From NCBI RefSeq assembly GCF_042654365.1, contig NZ_JBHSGG010000014.1, positions 1-64,000 on the forward strand: a stretch of 64,000 nucleotides of DNA, given 5' to 3'. Below the pieces are notes generated by a model. The model made no database searches. It had not been told where the DNA came from and worked only from the letters and a program-made list of their open reading frames with translations. The translations under genes were made by a program, and so were the position numbers. Shown in pieces: positions 14,612 to 22,982 of the stretch (position 1 is the stretch's first letter; every line of letters starts with the position of its first letter). This DNA is from Coralloluteibacterium thermophilum. GTDB taxonomy: Bacteria; Pseudomonadota; Gammaproteobacteria; Xanthomonadales; Xanthomonadaceae.

Positions 14612-15292
14612 ATGAGCGATCCCGCCGTTCCCGTCCTGACCATCGACGGCCCCTCCGGTTCCGGCAAGGGCACCATCAGCCGCGCGGTCGCCGCGCGGCT
14701 GGGCTGGCACTACCTCGATTCGGGCGCGCTCTATCGCGCGGTGGGGCTCGCCGCCGGCTGGGCCGACATCGACTTCTCCGACCATGCGGCGCTGGTGCGC
14801 TGCACCTTCGACACCCGGGTCGAGTTCGTGGGCGAGGGCAGCGAGGAGCCCCGCGTCCTGGTGAACGGGACGGACGCCACCCCCGAGCTGCGGACCGAGA
14901 TCACCGGCGCCGCGGCCTCCGCGATCGCCGCCATTCCCGAGGTGCGGGCCGCGCTGCGCGACCGCCAGCGGGCGTTCCGGCAGCTCCCGGGCCTGGTCGC
15001 CGACGGTCGCGACATGGGCACCGTCATCTTCCCCGAGGCCCGCTACAAGGTGTTCCTGACCGCCAGCGCCGAGGAACGTGCCGAGCGGCGATATAAGCAG
15101 TTGAAGGAGAAGGGGGTTTCGGTTACTCTCGCCGGTCTGCTGCGCGAGATTCTCGCCCGCGACGCCCGCGACGCCCAGCGTGCGGTGGCGCCGCTCCGGC
15201 CCGCCGAGGACGCGGTGCTGGTCGACACCACCGGTACGCCGGTCGACGTCGTGGTCCAGCGCGTGCTCGACCTGGTCGTCCCGACGGCCTGA
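14612..15292 (+). CDS. cmk: Cytidylate kinase
   Basis: This 226-residue enzyme phosphorylates CMP and dCMP with ATP. The P-loop GPSGSGKGT is at residues 13-21. The CMP-binding and lid regions include LDSGALYRAV, VADGRDMGTVIFP and the Arg-rich RYKQLKEKG. Its length is standard (about 225). The ATG at 14612 is 28 bp after a TAGACT -10-like hexamer (14578-14583). cmk immediately precedes rpsA, the usual order in proteobacteria, with 154 bp between them that probably holds the rpsA leader and a second promoter. Confidence 0.97.
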   Translation: MSDPAVPVLTIDGPSGSGKGTISRAVAARLGWHYLDSGALYRAVGLAAGWADIDFSDHAALVRCTFDTRVEFVGEGSEEPRVLVNGTDATPELRTEITGAAASAIAAIPEVRAALRDRQRAFRQLPGLVADGRDMGTVIFPEARYKVFLTASAEERAERRYKQLKEKGVSVTLAGLLREILARDARDAQRAVAPLRPAEDAVLVDTTGTPVDVVVQRVLDLVVPTA

Positions 15293-15446
15293 TCGGCCGT
15301 CGCCGGCGCCCGATGCCTGCATCGCACGCAGCAGACGCCCCCGGACCGTCGTCCGGTCAACCCACCAGCGGCGATCCCTCGCCGCACAACAGGTGGAGCG
15401 TGCGCCGAGCGGCGTCCGCTCCGTGTGTTCAACCGAGACATTCAAC

Positions 15447-17135
15447 ATGACCGAATCATTTGCCGAACTGTTCGAACAGAGCCAGGCCAGTCTGGCCAAG
15501 CTCAAGCCCGGCTCCATCGTCACCGGCACCGTCGTCGAGGTCCGCGACGACGTGGTGGTGGTGCACGCCGGCCTGAAGTCCGAGGGCATCGTCCCGATCG
15601 AACAGTTCCGGAACGAGCAGGGCGAGGTCGAGATCAAGGTCGGCGACCAGGTCAAGGTCGCGCTCGACGCGCTCGAGAACGGCTTCGGCGAGACCGTGCT
15701 GTCGCGCGAGAAGGCCAAGCGCGCCATGGTGTGGGACGAGCTCGAGCAGGCGCTCGAGGAGAACGCCACCATCACCGGCCGCATCAGCGGCAAGGTCAAG
15801 GGCGGCTTCACCGTCGACATCAAGGACGTGCGCGCGTTCCTGCCCGGCTCGCTGGTCGACGTGCGCCCCGTGCGCGATCCCAGCTACCTCGAGGGCAAGG
15901 AACTCGAGTTCAAGCTCATCAAGCTCGACCGCAAGCGCAACAACGTGGTCGTCTCCCGCCGCGCGGTGGTCGAGAGCGAGCACTCCGAGGAGCGCGAGGC
16001 GCTGCTCGAGCGCCTGCAGGAAGGCGCGATCATCAAGGGCGTGGTCAAGAACCTCACCGACTACGGTGCGTTCGTCGATCTGGGCGGCATCGACGGCCTG
16101 CTGCACATCACCGACATGGCCTGGAAGCGCGTGCGCCATCCGTCCGAGGTGGTCAACGTCGGCGACGAGCTCGACGTCCGCGTGCTCAAGTTCGACCGCG
16201 AGCGCAACCGCGTCAGCCTCGGCCTGAAGCAGCTGGGCGAGGATCCGTGGGACAACATCTCGCGTCGCTACCCGACCGGCGCCCGCATGCACGGCAAGGT
16301 CTCCAACGTCACCGACTACGGCGCGTTCGTCGAGATCGAGCCGGGCGTCGAGGGCCTGGTGCACGTGTCCGAGATGGACTGGACCAACAAGAACGTCAAC
16401 CCGTCCAAGGTCGTGCAGGTCGGCGACGAGGTCGAGGTCATGGTGCTCGACGTGGACGAGGAGCGTCGCCGCATCTCGCTCGGCATCAAACAGTGCCAGT
16501 CGAACCCGTGGGAAGCCTTCTCGGCGATGCACAAGAAGGGCGACAAGGTCTCCGGCCAGATCAAGTCGATCACCGACTTCGGCATCTTCATCGGCCTGGA
16601 AGGCGGCATCGACGGTCTGGTGCACCTGTCCGACATCTCCTGGAACGCCACCGGCGAGGACATCGTCCGCCAGTTCAAGAAGGGCGACGAGCTCGAGGCA
16701 GTGGTGCTTGCGGTCGATCCGGAGCGCGAGCGCATCTCGCTGGGCGTGAAGCAGCTGGAGCAGGATCCGTTCGGCCAGTTCATGGCGGCGAATCCGAAGA
16801 ACAGCATCGTCACCGGTACCGTCAAGGAAGTGGACGCACGCGGTGCGACCATCCAGCTCGGCGACGGCATCGAGGGCTACCTGCGCGCGAACGACATCGC
16901 CAAGGAGCGCGTGGACGACGCCACCCAGTACCTGAAGGTGGGCGACACCGTCGAGGCCAAGTTCATCGGCATGGATCGCAAGGGCCGCTCGCTGCAGCTC
17001 TCGATCCGCGCCAAGGACGAGGCCGACGTGCAGGAAGCGCTGGCCGAGTACTCGGCATCCAGCGCCGCTGCCGCCACCGGCACCACCAAGCTCGGCGCGC
17101 TGCTCCGCGAGCAGCTCGGCAACAAGTCCGAGTAA
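15447..17135 (+). CDS. rpsA: 30S ribosomal protein S1
   Basis: This 562-residue protein has six S1 (OB-fold) RNA-binding repeats, with recognisable cores such as KNLTDYGAFVDLGGIDGLLH, SNVTDYGAFVEIEPGVEGLVH and KSITDFGIFIGLEGGIDGLVH. S1 holds mRNA on the 30S subunit and is required to translate mRNAs with weak Shine-Dalgarno sites. That matters here because several genes in the window lack a good site. The ATG at 15447 gives the conserved MTESFAELFEQS start. The 5' leader of about 150 nt may be where S1 represses its own synthesis, as in E. coli. A perfect hairpin follows the stop. Confidence 0.98.
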   Translation: MTESFAELFEQSQASLAKLKPGSIVTGTVVEVRDDVVVVHAGLKSEGIVPIEQFRNEQGEVEIKVGDQVKVALDALENGFGETVLSREKAKRAMVWDELEQALEENATITGRISGKVKGGFTVDIKDVRAFLPGSLVDVRPVRDPSYLEGKELEFKLIKLDRKRNNVVVSRRAVVESEHSEEREALLERLQEGAIIKGVVKNLTDYGAFVDLGGIDGLLHITDMAWKRVRHPSEVVNVGDELDVRVLKFDRERNRVSLGLKQLGEDPWDNISRRYPTGARMHGKVSNVTDYGAFVEIEPGVEGLVHVSEMDWTNKNVNPSKVVQVGDEVEVMVLDVDEERRRISLGIKQCQSNPWEAFSAMHKKGDKVSGQIKSITDFGIFIGLEGGIDGLVHLSDISWNATGEDIVRQFKKGDELEAVVLAVDPERERISLGVKQLEQDPFGQFMAANPKNSIVTGTVKEVDARGATIQLGDGIEGYLRANDIAKERVDDATQYLKVGDTVEAKFIGMDRKGRSLQLSIRAKDEADVQEALAEYSASSAAAATGTTKLGALLREQLGNKSE

Positions 17136-17158
17136 GGCTGCCGTTCCAAGCAAGACCG

Positions 17159-17187
17159 CCCGCGGCCCGGCTCAGCCGGGCCGCGGG
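17159..17187. terminator. 13-bp perfect hairpin after rpsA
   Basis: A 13-bp GC-rich stem (17159-17171 with 17175-17187) closes on a 3-nt loop, 23 bp after the rpsA stop. No T-run follows, so it could be a partial terminator or an RNA-stabilising 3' structure separating the abundant rpsA message from ihfB, which starts 32 bp later. Confidence 0.6.
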
Positions 17188-17219
17188 ACCTTCATGGCCG
17201 TGTCCACCCCATGTCCTCG

Positions 17220-17522
17220 ATGACCAAGTCCGAACTGATCGAGACGCTCGCGCGTCAGCAGGCCCACCTGAAGGCCGACGACGTCGATCTCTCCGTCAAG
17301 ACCCTGCTGGAGATGATGAGCAGCGCGCTCGCCAACGGCGACCGCATCGAGATCCGCGGGTTCGGCAGCTTTTCCCTGCACTTCCGGCCGCCCCGCATCG
17401 GCCGCAATCCCAAGACCGGCGAGTCCGTCGCGCTTCCGGGCAAGCACGTCCCGCACTTCAAGCCGGGCAAGGAACTGCGCGAGCGCGTGAACAACGCGCC
17501 GGTAGACGCTTCCCGCAATTAA
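17220..17522 (+). CDS. ihfB: Integration host factor subunit beta
   Basis: This 100-residue DNA-bending protein forms a heterodimer with IhfA and acts in nucleoid structure, transcription and recombination. The diagnostic arm sequence PPRIGRNPKTGESVALPGKH contains the RNPxTG motif that intercalates into the minor groove. Two in-frame ATGs exist, 17211 and 17220. I chose 17220 because it gives the family-typical MTKSELIE start; neither has an obvious Shine-Dalgarno site. The position right after rpsA is conserved across gammaproteobacteria. Confidence 0.95.
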   Translation: MTKSELIETLARQQAHLKADDVDLSVKTLLEMMSSALANGDRIEIRGFGSFSLHFRPPRIGRNPKTGESVALPGKHVPHFKPGKELRERVNNAPVDASRN

Positions 17523-17573
17523 ACCGCCTCGGCTAGACTGCGCGGCAAGTTCTTGAGCGCAAAGGGCCTGGCG

Positions 17574-17858
17574 ATGCGCATAGTGCAATGGATGGTCGCG
17601 ATCCTGTGCGTCGGCATCGGGGTCGTCTTCGGCGCATTGAATTCCCATACCGTCGCCCTCGACTTCGGCCTCCGGCAGATCGAGGCCGCTCCGGTCGGGC
17701 TGTCGCTGCTGGTCGCGCTCCTGCTGGGCGCCATCGTCGGCGGCCTGGTGCTCGAACTGGGCGTGATCTGGCCGCTGCGGCGCAGGCTCCGCCAGCAGGC
17801 GTCGGCCACGGTTGCGGACGGCCAGTCTCCGGACGCCGCGGACCTGTCCGCACCGTGA
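17574..17858 (+). CDS. lapA: LPS-assembly protein A, DUF1049 membrane protein
   Basis: This 94-residue inner-membrane protein has two transmembrane helices, residues 4-25 and about 38-64, with the short motif NSHTVALDF between them as in the LapA domain. In E. coli, LapA works beside LapB in controlling lipopolysaccharide synthesis. An upstream TTG at 17553 would add seven residues, but the ATG at 17574 has an AGGG site 8-10 bp before it and places the first helix at the terminus. The stop overlaps the GTG start of lapB by 4 bp, so the pair is translationally coupled. Confidence 0.9.
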   Translation: MRIVQWMVAILCVGIGVVFGALNSHTVALDFGLRQIEAAPVGLSLLVALLLGAIVGGLVLELGVIWPLRRRLRQQASATVADGQSPDAADLSAP

Positions 17859-19027
17859 ACGGTTTCGTCTGGCTCCTGCTGGCGCTGCTGCCCGTGGCGG
17901 CGGCGAGCGGCTGGTGGGCGGGACGCCGCGGCGGCGTTCGCGTCCAGGGCCAGCGCGCGAGCACGCTGGCGAGCACCTATTTCCGCGGCCTCAACTACAT
18001 CCTCAACGAGCAGCAGGACAAGGCGATCGAGGTCTTCCTCGAGATCGCCGAGGTCGACAAGGACACGCTCGAGACGCAGTTCGCGCTCGGTCACCTGTTC
18101 CGGCGCCGCGGCGAGGTCGACCGCGCGATCCGCCTGCACCAGGGCCTCATCGCGCGGCCGGGCCTGTCCGACGAGCAGAAGACGCGCGCCATCCTCGCGC
18201 TGGGCGAGGACTACATGCGTGCCGGCCTGCTGGACCGCGCGGAGACGCTCTTCAGCGACCTGGTGCAGTTGCGCATCCACGCGCCGCGGGCGCTCAAGCA
18301 CCTCATCTCGATCTACCAGGCCGAGCGCGACTGGACCAAGGCCATCGAGCACGCACGCCGCTACGAGGCGATCGCCGACGAGCCGATGGGTCCCCTGATC
18401 GCCCAGTTCCACTGCGAGCTCGCCGAGCAGGCGCGGCTGCGCGGCGATGTCGAAGGCGCGCGCCGCGAGCTTGCCGACGCCTATGCGGCGGACAGCCATT
18501 GCGTGCGCGCGGGGCTGATCGAGGCGCGACTGGAGGTGGCTGCGGGCAACGACCAGGCCGCCATCCGTGCCTTCGAGCGCGCGGCGCGGCACGACGTCGA
18601 CTATCTGCCCGAGATCCTGCCCCCGCTGCTGGCGTGCTACGAGCGCCGGGCCGAAAGCGCGCGTGCGCGCGCCTTCCTCTCCGAGATGATCGAGCACTAC
18701 AGCGGGGTGTCGCCGATCCTCGCGCTGACCCGTCTTCTGGAGCACGAGGAAGGCCGCGCAGCGGCGCTGCGTTTTCTGACCACGCAGGTGCGCCAGCGGC
18801 CGTCGGTGCGCGGAGAGGGCGCGCTGATCGACCTGACGCTGAATGCCGGCGCGGATCCGGCCGCGGCGCTGCAGACGCTCAAGCAGATCAACGACCAGCT
18901 CATCGTGCGCAGCCCGACCTACCGCTGTTCGCGTTGCGGGTTCGGCGCGCGTTCCCACCACTGGCAGTGCCCCAGCTGCAAGAGCTGGGACACGATCAAG
19001 CCGGTCCGCAACATGGTGAGCGATTGA
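17855..19027 (+). CDS. lapB: LPS-assembly protein B, TPR and rubredoxin-type domain
   Basis: This 390-residue protein starts at a GTG overlapping the lapA stop. The order is one N-terminal transmembrane helix (residues 3-20), a long array of tetratricopeptide repeats (about 40-350), and a C-terminal rubredoxin-like metal domain with two CxxC pairs (CSRCGFGARSHHWQCPSC). The family acts as an inner-membrane adaptor that brings LpxC to FtsH for degradation and so balances LPS against phospholipid. All domains and the full family length are present. It overlaps the next gene by 4 bp. Confidence 0.95.
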   Translation: MNGFVWLLLALLPVAAASGWWAGRRGGVRVQGQRASTLASTYFRGLNYILNEQQDKAIEVFLEIAEVDKDTLETQFALGHLFRRRGEVDRAIRLHQGLIARPGLSDEQKTRAILALGEDYMRAGLLDRAETLFSDLVQLRIHAPRALKHLISIYQAERDWTKAIEHARRYEAIADEPMGPLIAQFHCELAEQARLRGDVEGARRELADAYAADSHCVRAGLIEARLEVAAGNDQAAIRAFERAARHDVDYLPEILPPLLACYERRAESARARAFLSEMIEHYSGVSPILALTRLLEHEEGRAAALRFLTTQVRQRPSVRGEGALIDLTLNAGADPAAALQTLKQINDQLIVRSPTYRCSRCGFGARSHHWQCPSCKSWDTIKPVRNMVSD

Positions 19028-20052
19028 CCGCGGCCGAGCCCGCTGCCGTCGCGCTGCCGCTTCTGGCGCTGCCCGTCGCCGCGGCCGTCTCGGCCGCGAT
19101 CACCTGGACGGTACGGAGCTGGGCGCTGCGCAGGCGCATCCTGGACCTGCCGGGGCGGCGCCGCTCCCACGTCGTGGCGACGCCGCGGGCCGGCGGCATC
19201 GGCTTCGTCGTCGTCGCGCTGCTCGGCATCCTGGCAGGTGCCGCACTGCAGCCGGCGCACGCCGCGCAGTTCGCGGCCGTCGGCATCGGGCTGGCGATGG
19301 TCGCGGGCATCGGCGCGGCCGACGACGTCCGGTCGGTGCCGGCGCGCTGGCGTCTGCTCGTCCACCTGCTTGCCGCCGGGGTATGCTGCGCCGCCCTGAT
19401 CGGCGTGCCCACCGACCTGCCGTCGCTGGCTCTGCTGTGCATCGCGGTCTTCTTCGTGACCGGCCTGGTCAACGCGTGGAATTTCATGGACGGAATCGAC
19501 GGCCTCGCGGGATCGCAGGCGCTCCTGGTCGCGGCATTCATCGCGCTGCTCGCATGGCCCACCGCCGCGGCCTCCGTGGCGGCGGTGCTCGCGGCGGGCG
19601 TCGCCGGCTTCCTTCCCTTCAACGCACCGCGTGCGCGCATCTTCATGGGCGACGTGGGAAGCGGTGCGCTCGGGTTCCTGCTGGCCGCCCTGCTGGTATG
19701 GACCGTGCAGGACGGGCAGCTGTCGTGGCCTCTCGCGCTGTTGGCGGTGAGTGCATTCGGGCTTGACGCTGGCTTGACCCTGCTGAAGCGGATACTCCAG
19801 CGCCGCACCTGGTGGGAGGGGCACCGCGAGCACCTCTACCAATGGATGGCGCGCCGCTGCGCACGCCACTGGCCCGTGACGCGGGCCTATGCGCTCTGGA
19901 CCGCGACGGTTTGCCTGCTCGCGTCGTATCTGGTGCAGCTTCCCTTCGAATGGCAGTTGAGCGTGAGCGTGATCGTCATGACTAGCGGTGCGGCCATCTG
20001 GATGTGGACGCGTCGCCGGCTCCGGGCCGGAGCGCGTCGGGTGGCTGGATGA
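19024..20052 (+). CDS. WecA/MraY-type polyprenyl-phosphate glycosyl-1-phosphate transferase
   Basis: This 342-residue polytopic membrane protein of glycosyltransferase family 4 transfers a sugar-1-phosphate from a UDP-sugar to undecaprenyl phosphate, starting a surface polysaccharide. The family motifs are present: GADDVRSVPARWRLL (aspartates for Mg and substrate), NAWNFMDGIDGLAG and FMGDVGSGALGFLLA. About ten hydrophobic helices are visible. The only start in a sensible place is the TTG at 19024, which overlaps the lapB stop, so initiation is probably coupled to lapB termination. It is followed without a gap by a CapD-type dehydratase and galU, consistent with O-antigen or exopolysaccharide synthesis. 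The sugar used is not determinable. Confidence 0.88.
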   Translation: MTAAEPAAVALPLLALPVAAAVSAAITWTVRSWALRRRILDLPGRRRSHVVATPRAGGIGFVVVALLGILAGAALQPAHAAQFAAVGIGLAMVAGIGAADDVRSVPARWRLLVHLLAAGVCCAALIGVPTDLPSLALLCIAVFFVTGLVNAWNFMDGIDGLAGSQALLVAAFIALLAWPTAAASVAAVLAAGVAGFLPFNAPRARIFMGDVGSGALGFLLAALLVWTVQDGQLSWPLALLAVSAFGLDAGLTLLKRILQRRTWWEGHREHLYQWMARRCARHWPVTRAYALWTATVCLLASYLVQLPFEWQLSVSVIVMTSGAAIWMWTRRRLRAGARRVAG

Positions 20053-21968
20053 ACTTGCTGCGCGAGCGTTTCTCGCCGTGGGGGCCGCGGCTGGCGATCA
20101 TCGTCCACGACCTCGCCTGGGCCGGCGCCTGCTGGGTCGGGCTCATGCTCCTGCGCTACAGCTACGCCGAGGGCGGTCCGTCCCTGGAGCATCTGCGTGG
20201 CCAGGTCCTGCTGGTGCTGGCCCTGCAGGGCCTGGTGTTCTGGCGGGTCGGCCTCTATCGAGGCCTATGGCGGTTCGCGAGCGTCCCGGACCTGATCAAC
20301 ATTCTCAAGGCGTCGGTGATCGGTGCGGTACTGATCCTCGTGGCGCTCTTCTTCAACTATCGCGCGGAGGAGCTGCCGCGGACGGTCCTCGCGCTGTATC
20401 CGCTGACGCTGGCCTTCCTGCTGGGCACCCCGCGCCTGCTGTACCGGACCTGGAAGGACGGCCAGATGCGGCGGACCGGGGGCGAGAGCCGCGTGCGCCT
20501 GCTCGTGCTGGGCGCCGGGCATGCGGGCGAGGCCCTGCTGCGCGACCTGCAGCGCGATCCGCGGTATGCGCCGATCGGGCTGCTGGACGACGACAGGCGC
20601 CTGCACGGCGCCAAGGTCCACGGCGTCCCCGTTCTCGGCGGCATCGACGGTCTCGGCGAGATCGCGCACGAGACCGCCGCCGGCATGCTGGTCATCGCCA
20701 TGCCGTCGGCCACGCCCGAGCAGATGCGGGAGATCGTCGCGCGCTGCGACGAGACGGGCCTGCCGTTCCGCACCGTGCCCCGGCTCGACGACGTGCTGGA
20801 AGGCCGCTACGCGCCCGGCGAGCTCAAGGAGGTGGCGATCGAGGATCTCCTCGGGCGCGACCCGGTGCTGCCGGAGTGGGCGCCGGTCAGGCGCTGGATC
20901 GGTGGGCGCGCGGTGCTGGTGACCGGCGCGGGCGGCTCGATCGGCTCCGAGCTGTGCCGGCAGTGCGCCCAGCTGGGCGTGGCGCGCCTGATCCTGGTCG
21001 AGCGTTCCGAGCTCCTGCTCCTGAGGATCGCCACCGAGCTGCAGGAGACCCATCCGGATCTTCAGGTGCTGCCGGTCCTCGGCGACTGCGGCGACACCGC
21101 GCTGATGCGCCGCACGCTCCGCCGGACGCGTCCGCAGGCGGTCTTCCACGCCGCCGCCTACAAGCAGGTCCCCCTGCTCGAGGAGCACGTCCGCGAAGCG
21201 GTGCGCAACAACACGCTGGCGACGGCGACGATGGCGCGTCTTTCGCGCGAGACCGGCGTGGGAACCTTCGTGCTCATCTCGACCGACAAGGCGGTGAACC
21301 CGGTCAACGTGCTCGGCGCCTCCAAGCGGCTCGCCGAGCTCGCCTGCCAGATGTTCGCGCAGGGCGCGACCACGCAGTTCGTCACGGTGCGCTTCGGCAA
21401 CGTGCTGGACTCGGCGGGCAGCGTGGTCCCGCTGTTCCGCGAGCAGATCCGCAGCGGCGGTCCGGTGACGGTCACCCATCCCGAGGTCACCCGCTACTTC
21501 ATGACCATTCCCGAGGCCTGCCAGCTGATCCTGCAGGCGGCGGCGATGGACTCCCAGGAGGCGATCTACACCCTGGACATGGGCGAGCCGGTGCCGATCC
21601 GGGTGCTCGCCGAGCAGATGATCCGGCTCGCGGGCAAGCGTCCCGGCAGCGAGATCCCCATCGAGTACACGGGGCTGCGGCCGGGGGAGCGCCTTCACGA
21701 GACCCTCTTCCACGCCGATGAAGACTATCGCGGCACGGCCCACGCCAAGATCATGCAGGCGCTGCCCCGCCACATCGACCCGGTGGCGCTCAGGGCGGCG
21801 CTCGTGGCGGCGGAGGAGGCCGTGGCCCGCTGCGACGACGACACGCTCCGGCAACTGCTCCAGGACACCATGCCCGACTACCGGCCGGATGCCGCTGAAG
21901 GCAGCCCGAGCGCGAGCGCCGTCGTCACGCCATTCCCCCTGAGAAGAAAGGACGTGTCCACCCAATGA
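20049..21968 (+). CDS. CapD/WbpM-type UDP-sugar 4,6-dehydratase, membrane-bound
   Basis: This 639-residue protein of the large FlaA1/CapD class has four N-terminal transmembrane helices (about residues 14-125) and a first Rossmann-like CoA-binding region (about 140-260). The catalytic NAD-binding domain starts at VTGAGGSIGSELCRQ near residue 290. The active-site stretch STDKAVNPVNVLGASKR has Asp-Lys in place of the usual SDR Tyr, with a conserved Lys following, as in known 4,6-dehydratases. The expected reaction is UDP-GlcNAc to a 4-keto-6-deoxy sugar for O-antigen. The ATG at 20049 overlaps the upstream stop and is preferred to the GTG at 20004. Confidence 0.9.
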   Translation: MNLLRERFSPWGPRLAIIVHDLAWAGACWVGLMLLRYSYAEGGPSLEHLRGQVLLVLALQGLVFWRVGLYRGLWRFASVPDLINILKASVIGAVLILVALFFNYRAEELPRTVLALYPLTLAFLLGTPRLLYRTWKDGQMRRTGGESRVRLLVLGAGHAGEALLRDLQRDPRYAPIGLLDDDRRLHGAKVHGVPVLGGIDGLGEIAHETAAGMLVIAMPSATPEQMREIVARCDETGLPFRTVPRLDDVLEGRYAPGELKEVAIEDLLGRDPVLPEWAPVRRWIGGRAVLVTGAGGSIGSELCRQCAQLGVARLILVERSELLLLRIATELQETHPDLQVLPVLGDCGDTALMRRTLRRTRPQAVFHAAAYKQVPLLEEHVREAVRNNTLATATMARLSRETGVGTFVLISTDKAVNPVNVLGASKRLAELACQMFAQGATTQFVTVRFGNVLDSAGSVVPLFREQIRSGGPVTVTHPEVTRYFMTIPEACQLILQAAAMDSQEAIYTLDMGEPVPIRVLAEQMIRLAGKRPGSEIPIEYTGLRPGERLHETLFHADEDYRGTAHAKIMQALPRHIDPVALRAALVAAEEAVARCDDDTLRQLLQDTMPDYRPDAAEGSPSASAVVTPFPLRRKDVSTQ

Positions 21969-22876
21969 CAGAAGCCCGAAGCAAGCGCATCCGCAAAGCC
22001 GTCTTTCCCGTGGCGGGCCTCGGCACCCGCTTCCTGCCGGCGACCAAGACGGTTCCCAAGGAGATGCTGCCGATCGTCGACAGACCGCTGATCCAGTATG
22101 CGGTGGACGAGGCGATCGAAGCGGGCTGCGACACCCTGATCTTCGTGACCAACCGCTACAAGCACGCGGTCGCCGACTACTTCGACAAGGCCTACGAGCT
22201 CGAGCAGAAGCTCGCGCGCGCGGGCAAGACCGAGCAGCTCGAGCTGGTGCGGCACGTGCTGCCCGACGGGGTCCGGGCGGTGTTCGTGACCCAGGCGGAG
22301 GCGCTCGGGCTCGGGCACGCCGTGCTGCAGGCCAAGCCCATCGTCGGCGACGAGCCGTTCGCGGTGCTGCTGCCGGACGACCTCATCTGGAACCGCGGCG
22401 GCGACGGCGCGCTCAAGCAGATGGCCGACCTGGCGGAGCGCGAGTCGGCCAGCGTCATCGCGGTCGAGGACGTGCCGCGCGCGGCGACCGGCAGCTACGG
22501 CATCGTCGCGACCGAGGACTTCTCGGACCGCTTCGGGCGCATCTCCGCCATCGTCGAGAAGCCCCGGCCGGAAGAGGCGCCGACGACGCTCGCGGTGGTC
22601 GGCCGCTACGTCCTCGACGGGAGCATCTTCGACCTGCTGGAGAACACCACCCCCGGCGCCGGCGGGGAGATCCAGCTGACCGACGCCATCGCCACGCTGC
22701 TGCAGCGGAAGCCCGCGCTCGCGTACCGCTTCATGGGCACGCGCTTCGACTGCGGCCAGCACCAGGGCGTGGTCGAGGCCAACATGCGCTTCGCGCTCGA
22801 CAACCCCAAGCTGCGCGAGTCGACGCTGGCCGCCATGCGCCAGGCGCTGCTCGACGCGGAGAAGGGCATGGCCTGA
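21965..22876 (+). CDS. galU: UTP-glucose-1-phosphate uridylyltransferase
   Basis: This 303-residue enzyme makes UDP-glucose from glucose-1-phosphate and UTP. The nucleotide-binding signature AGLGTRFLPATKTVPKEML is near the N-terminus, and VLLPDDLI and GEIQLTDAI are further family motifs. Its length and ends match GalU. The ATG overlaps the upstream stop by 4 bp, so lapA through galU forms one tightly packed string with every junction overlapping. UDP-glucose feeds LPS core, exopolysaccharide and trehalose pathways. A strong hairpin follows. Confidence 0.97.
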   Translation: MTEARSKRIRKAVFPVAGLGTRFLPATKTVPKEMLPIVDRPLIQYAVDEAIEAGCDTLIFVTNRYKHAVADYFDKAYELEQKLARAGKTEQLELVRHVLPDGVRAVFVTQAEALGLGHAVLQAKPIVGDEPFAVLLPDDLIWNRGGDGALKQMADLAERESASVIAVEDVPRAATGSYGIVATEDFSDRFGRISAIVEKPRPEEAPTTLAVVGRYVLDGSIFDLLENTTPGAGGEIQLTDAIATLLQRKPALAYRFMGTRFDCGQHQGVVEANMRFALDNPKLRESTLAAMRQALLDAEKGMA

Positions 22877-22923
22877 GCCCTCGGCCCCGGGGCGGAAAAG
22901 ACGGTTCCGCCAGAACGGACCAT

Positions 22924-22954
22924 GAAGAACGGCGCCCCAGGGGCGCCGTTCTTC
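22924..22954. terminator. Bidirectional hairpin between galU and fadA
   Basis: An almost uninterrupted palindrome: 22924-22938 pairs with 22940-22954 around a single A. In practice this gives a stem of about 13-14 bp. The GAAGAAC/GTTCTTC ends supply A- and T-rich flanks on each side, so it can act in both directions between the convergent genes. Confidence 0.75.
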
Positions 22955-22982
22955 GTTCTGCTAGACAGGAAGAGGAGGCGCG

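Noticed and set aside
17553..17573. TTG 17553 as the lapA start
   Set aside because: ATG 17574 has a better Shine-Dalgarno site and starts directly before the first transmembrane helix.
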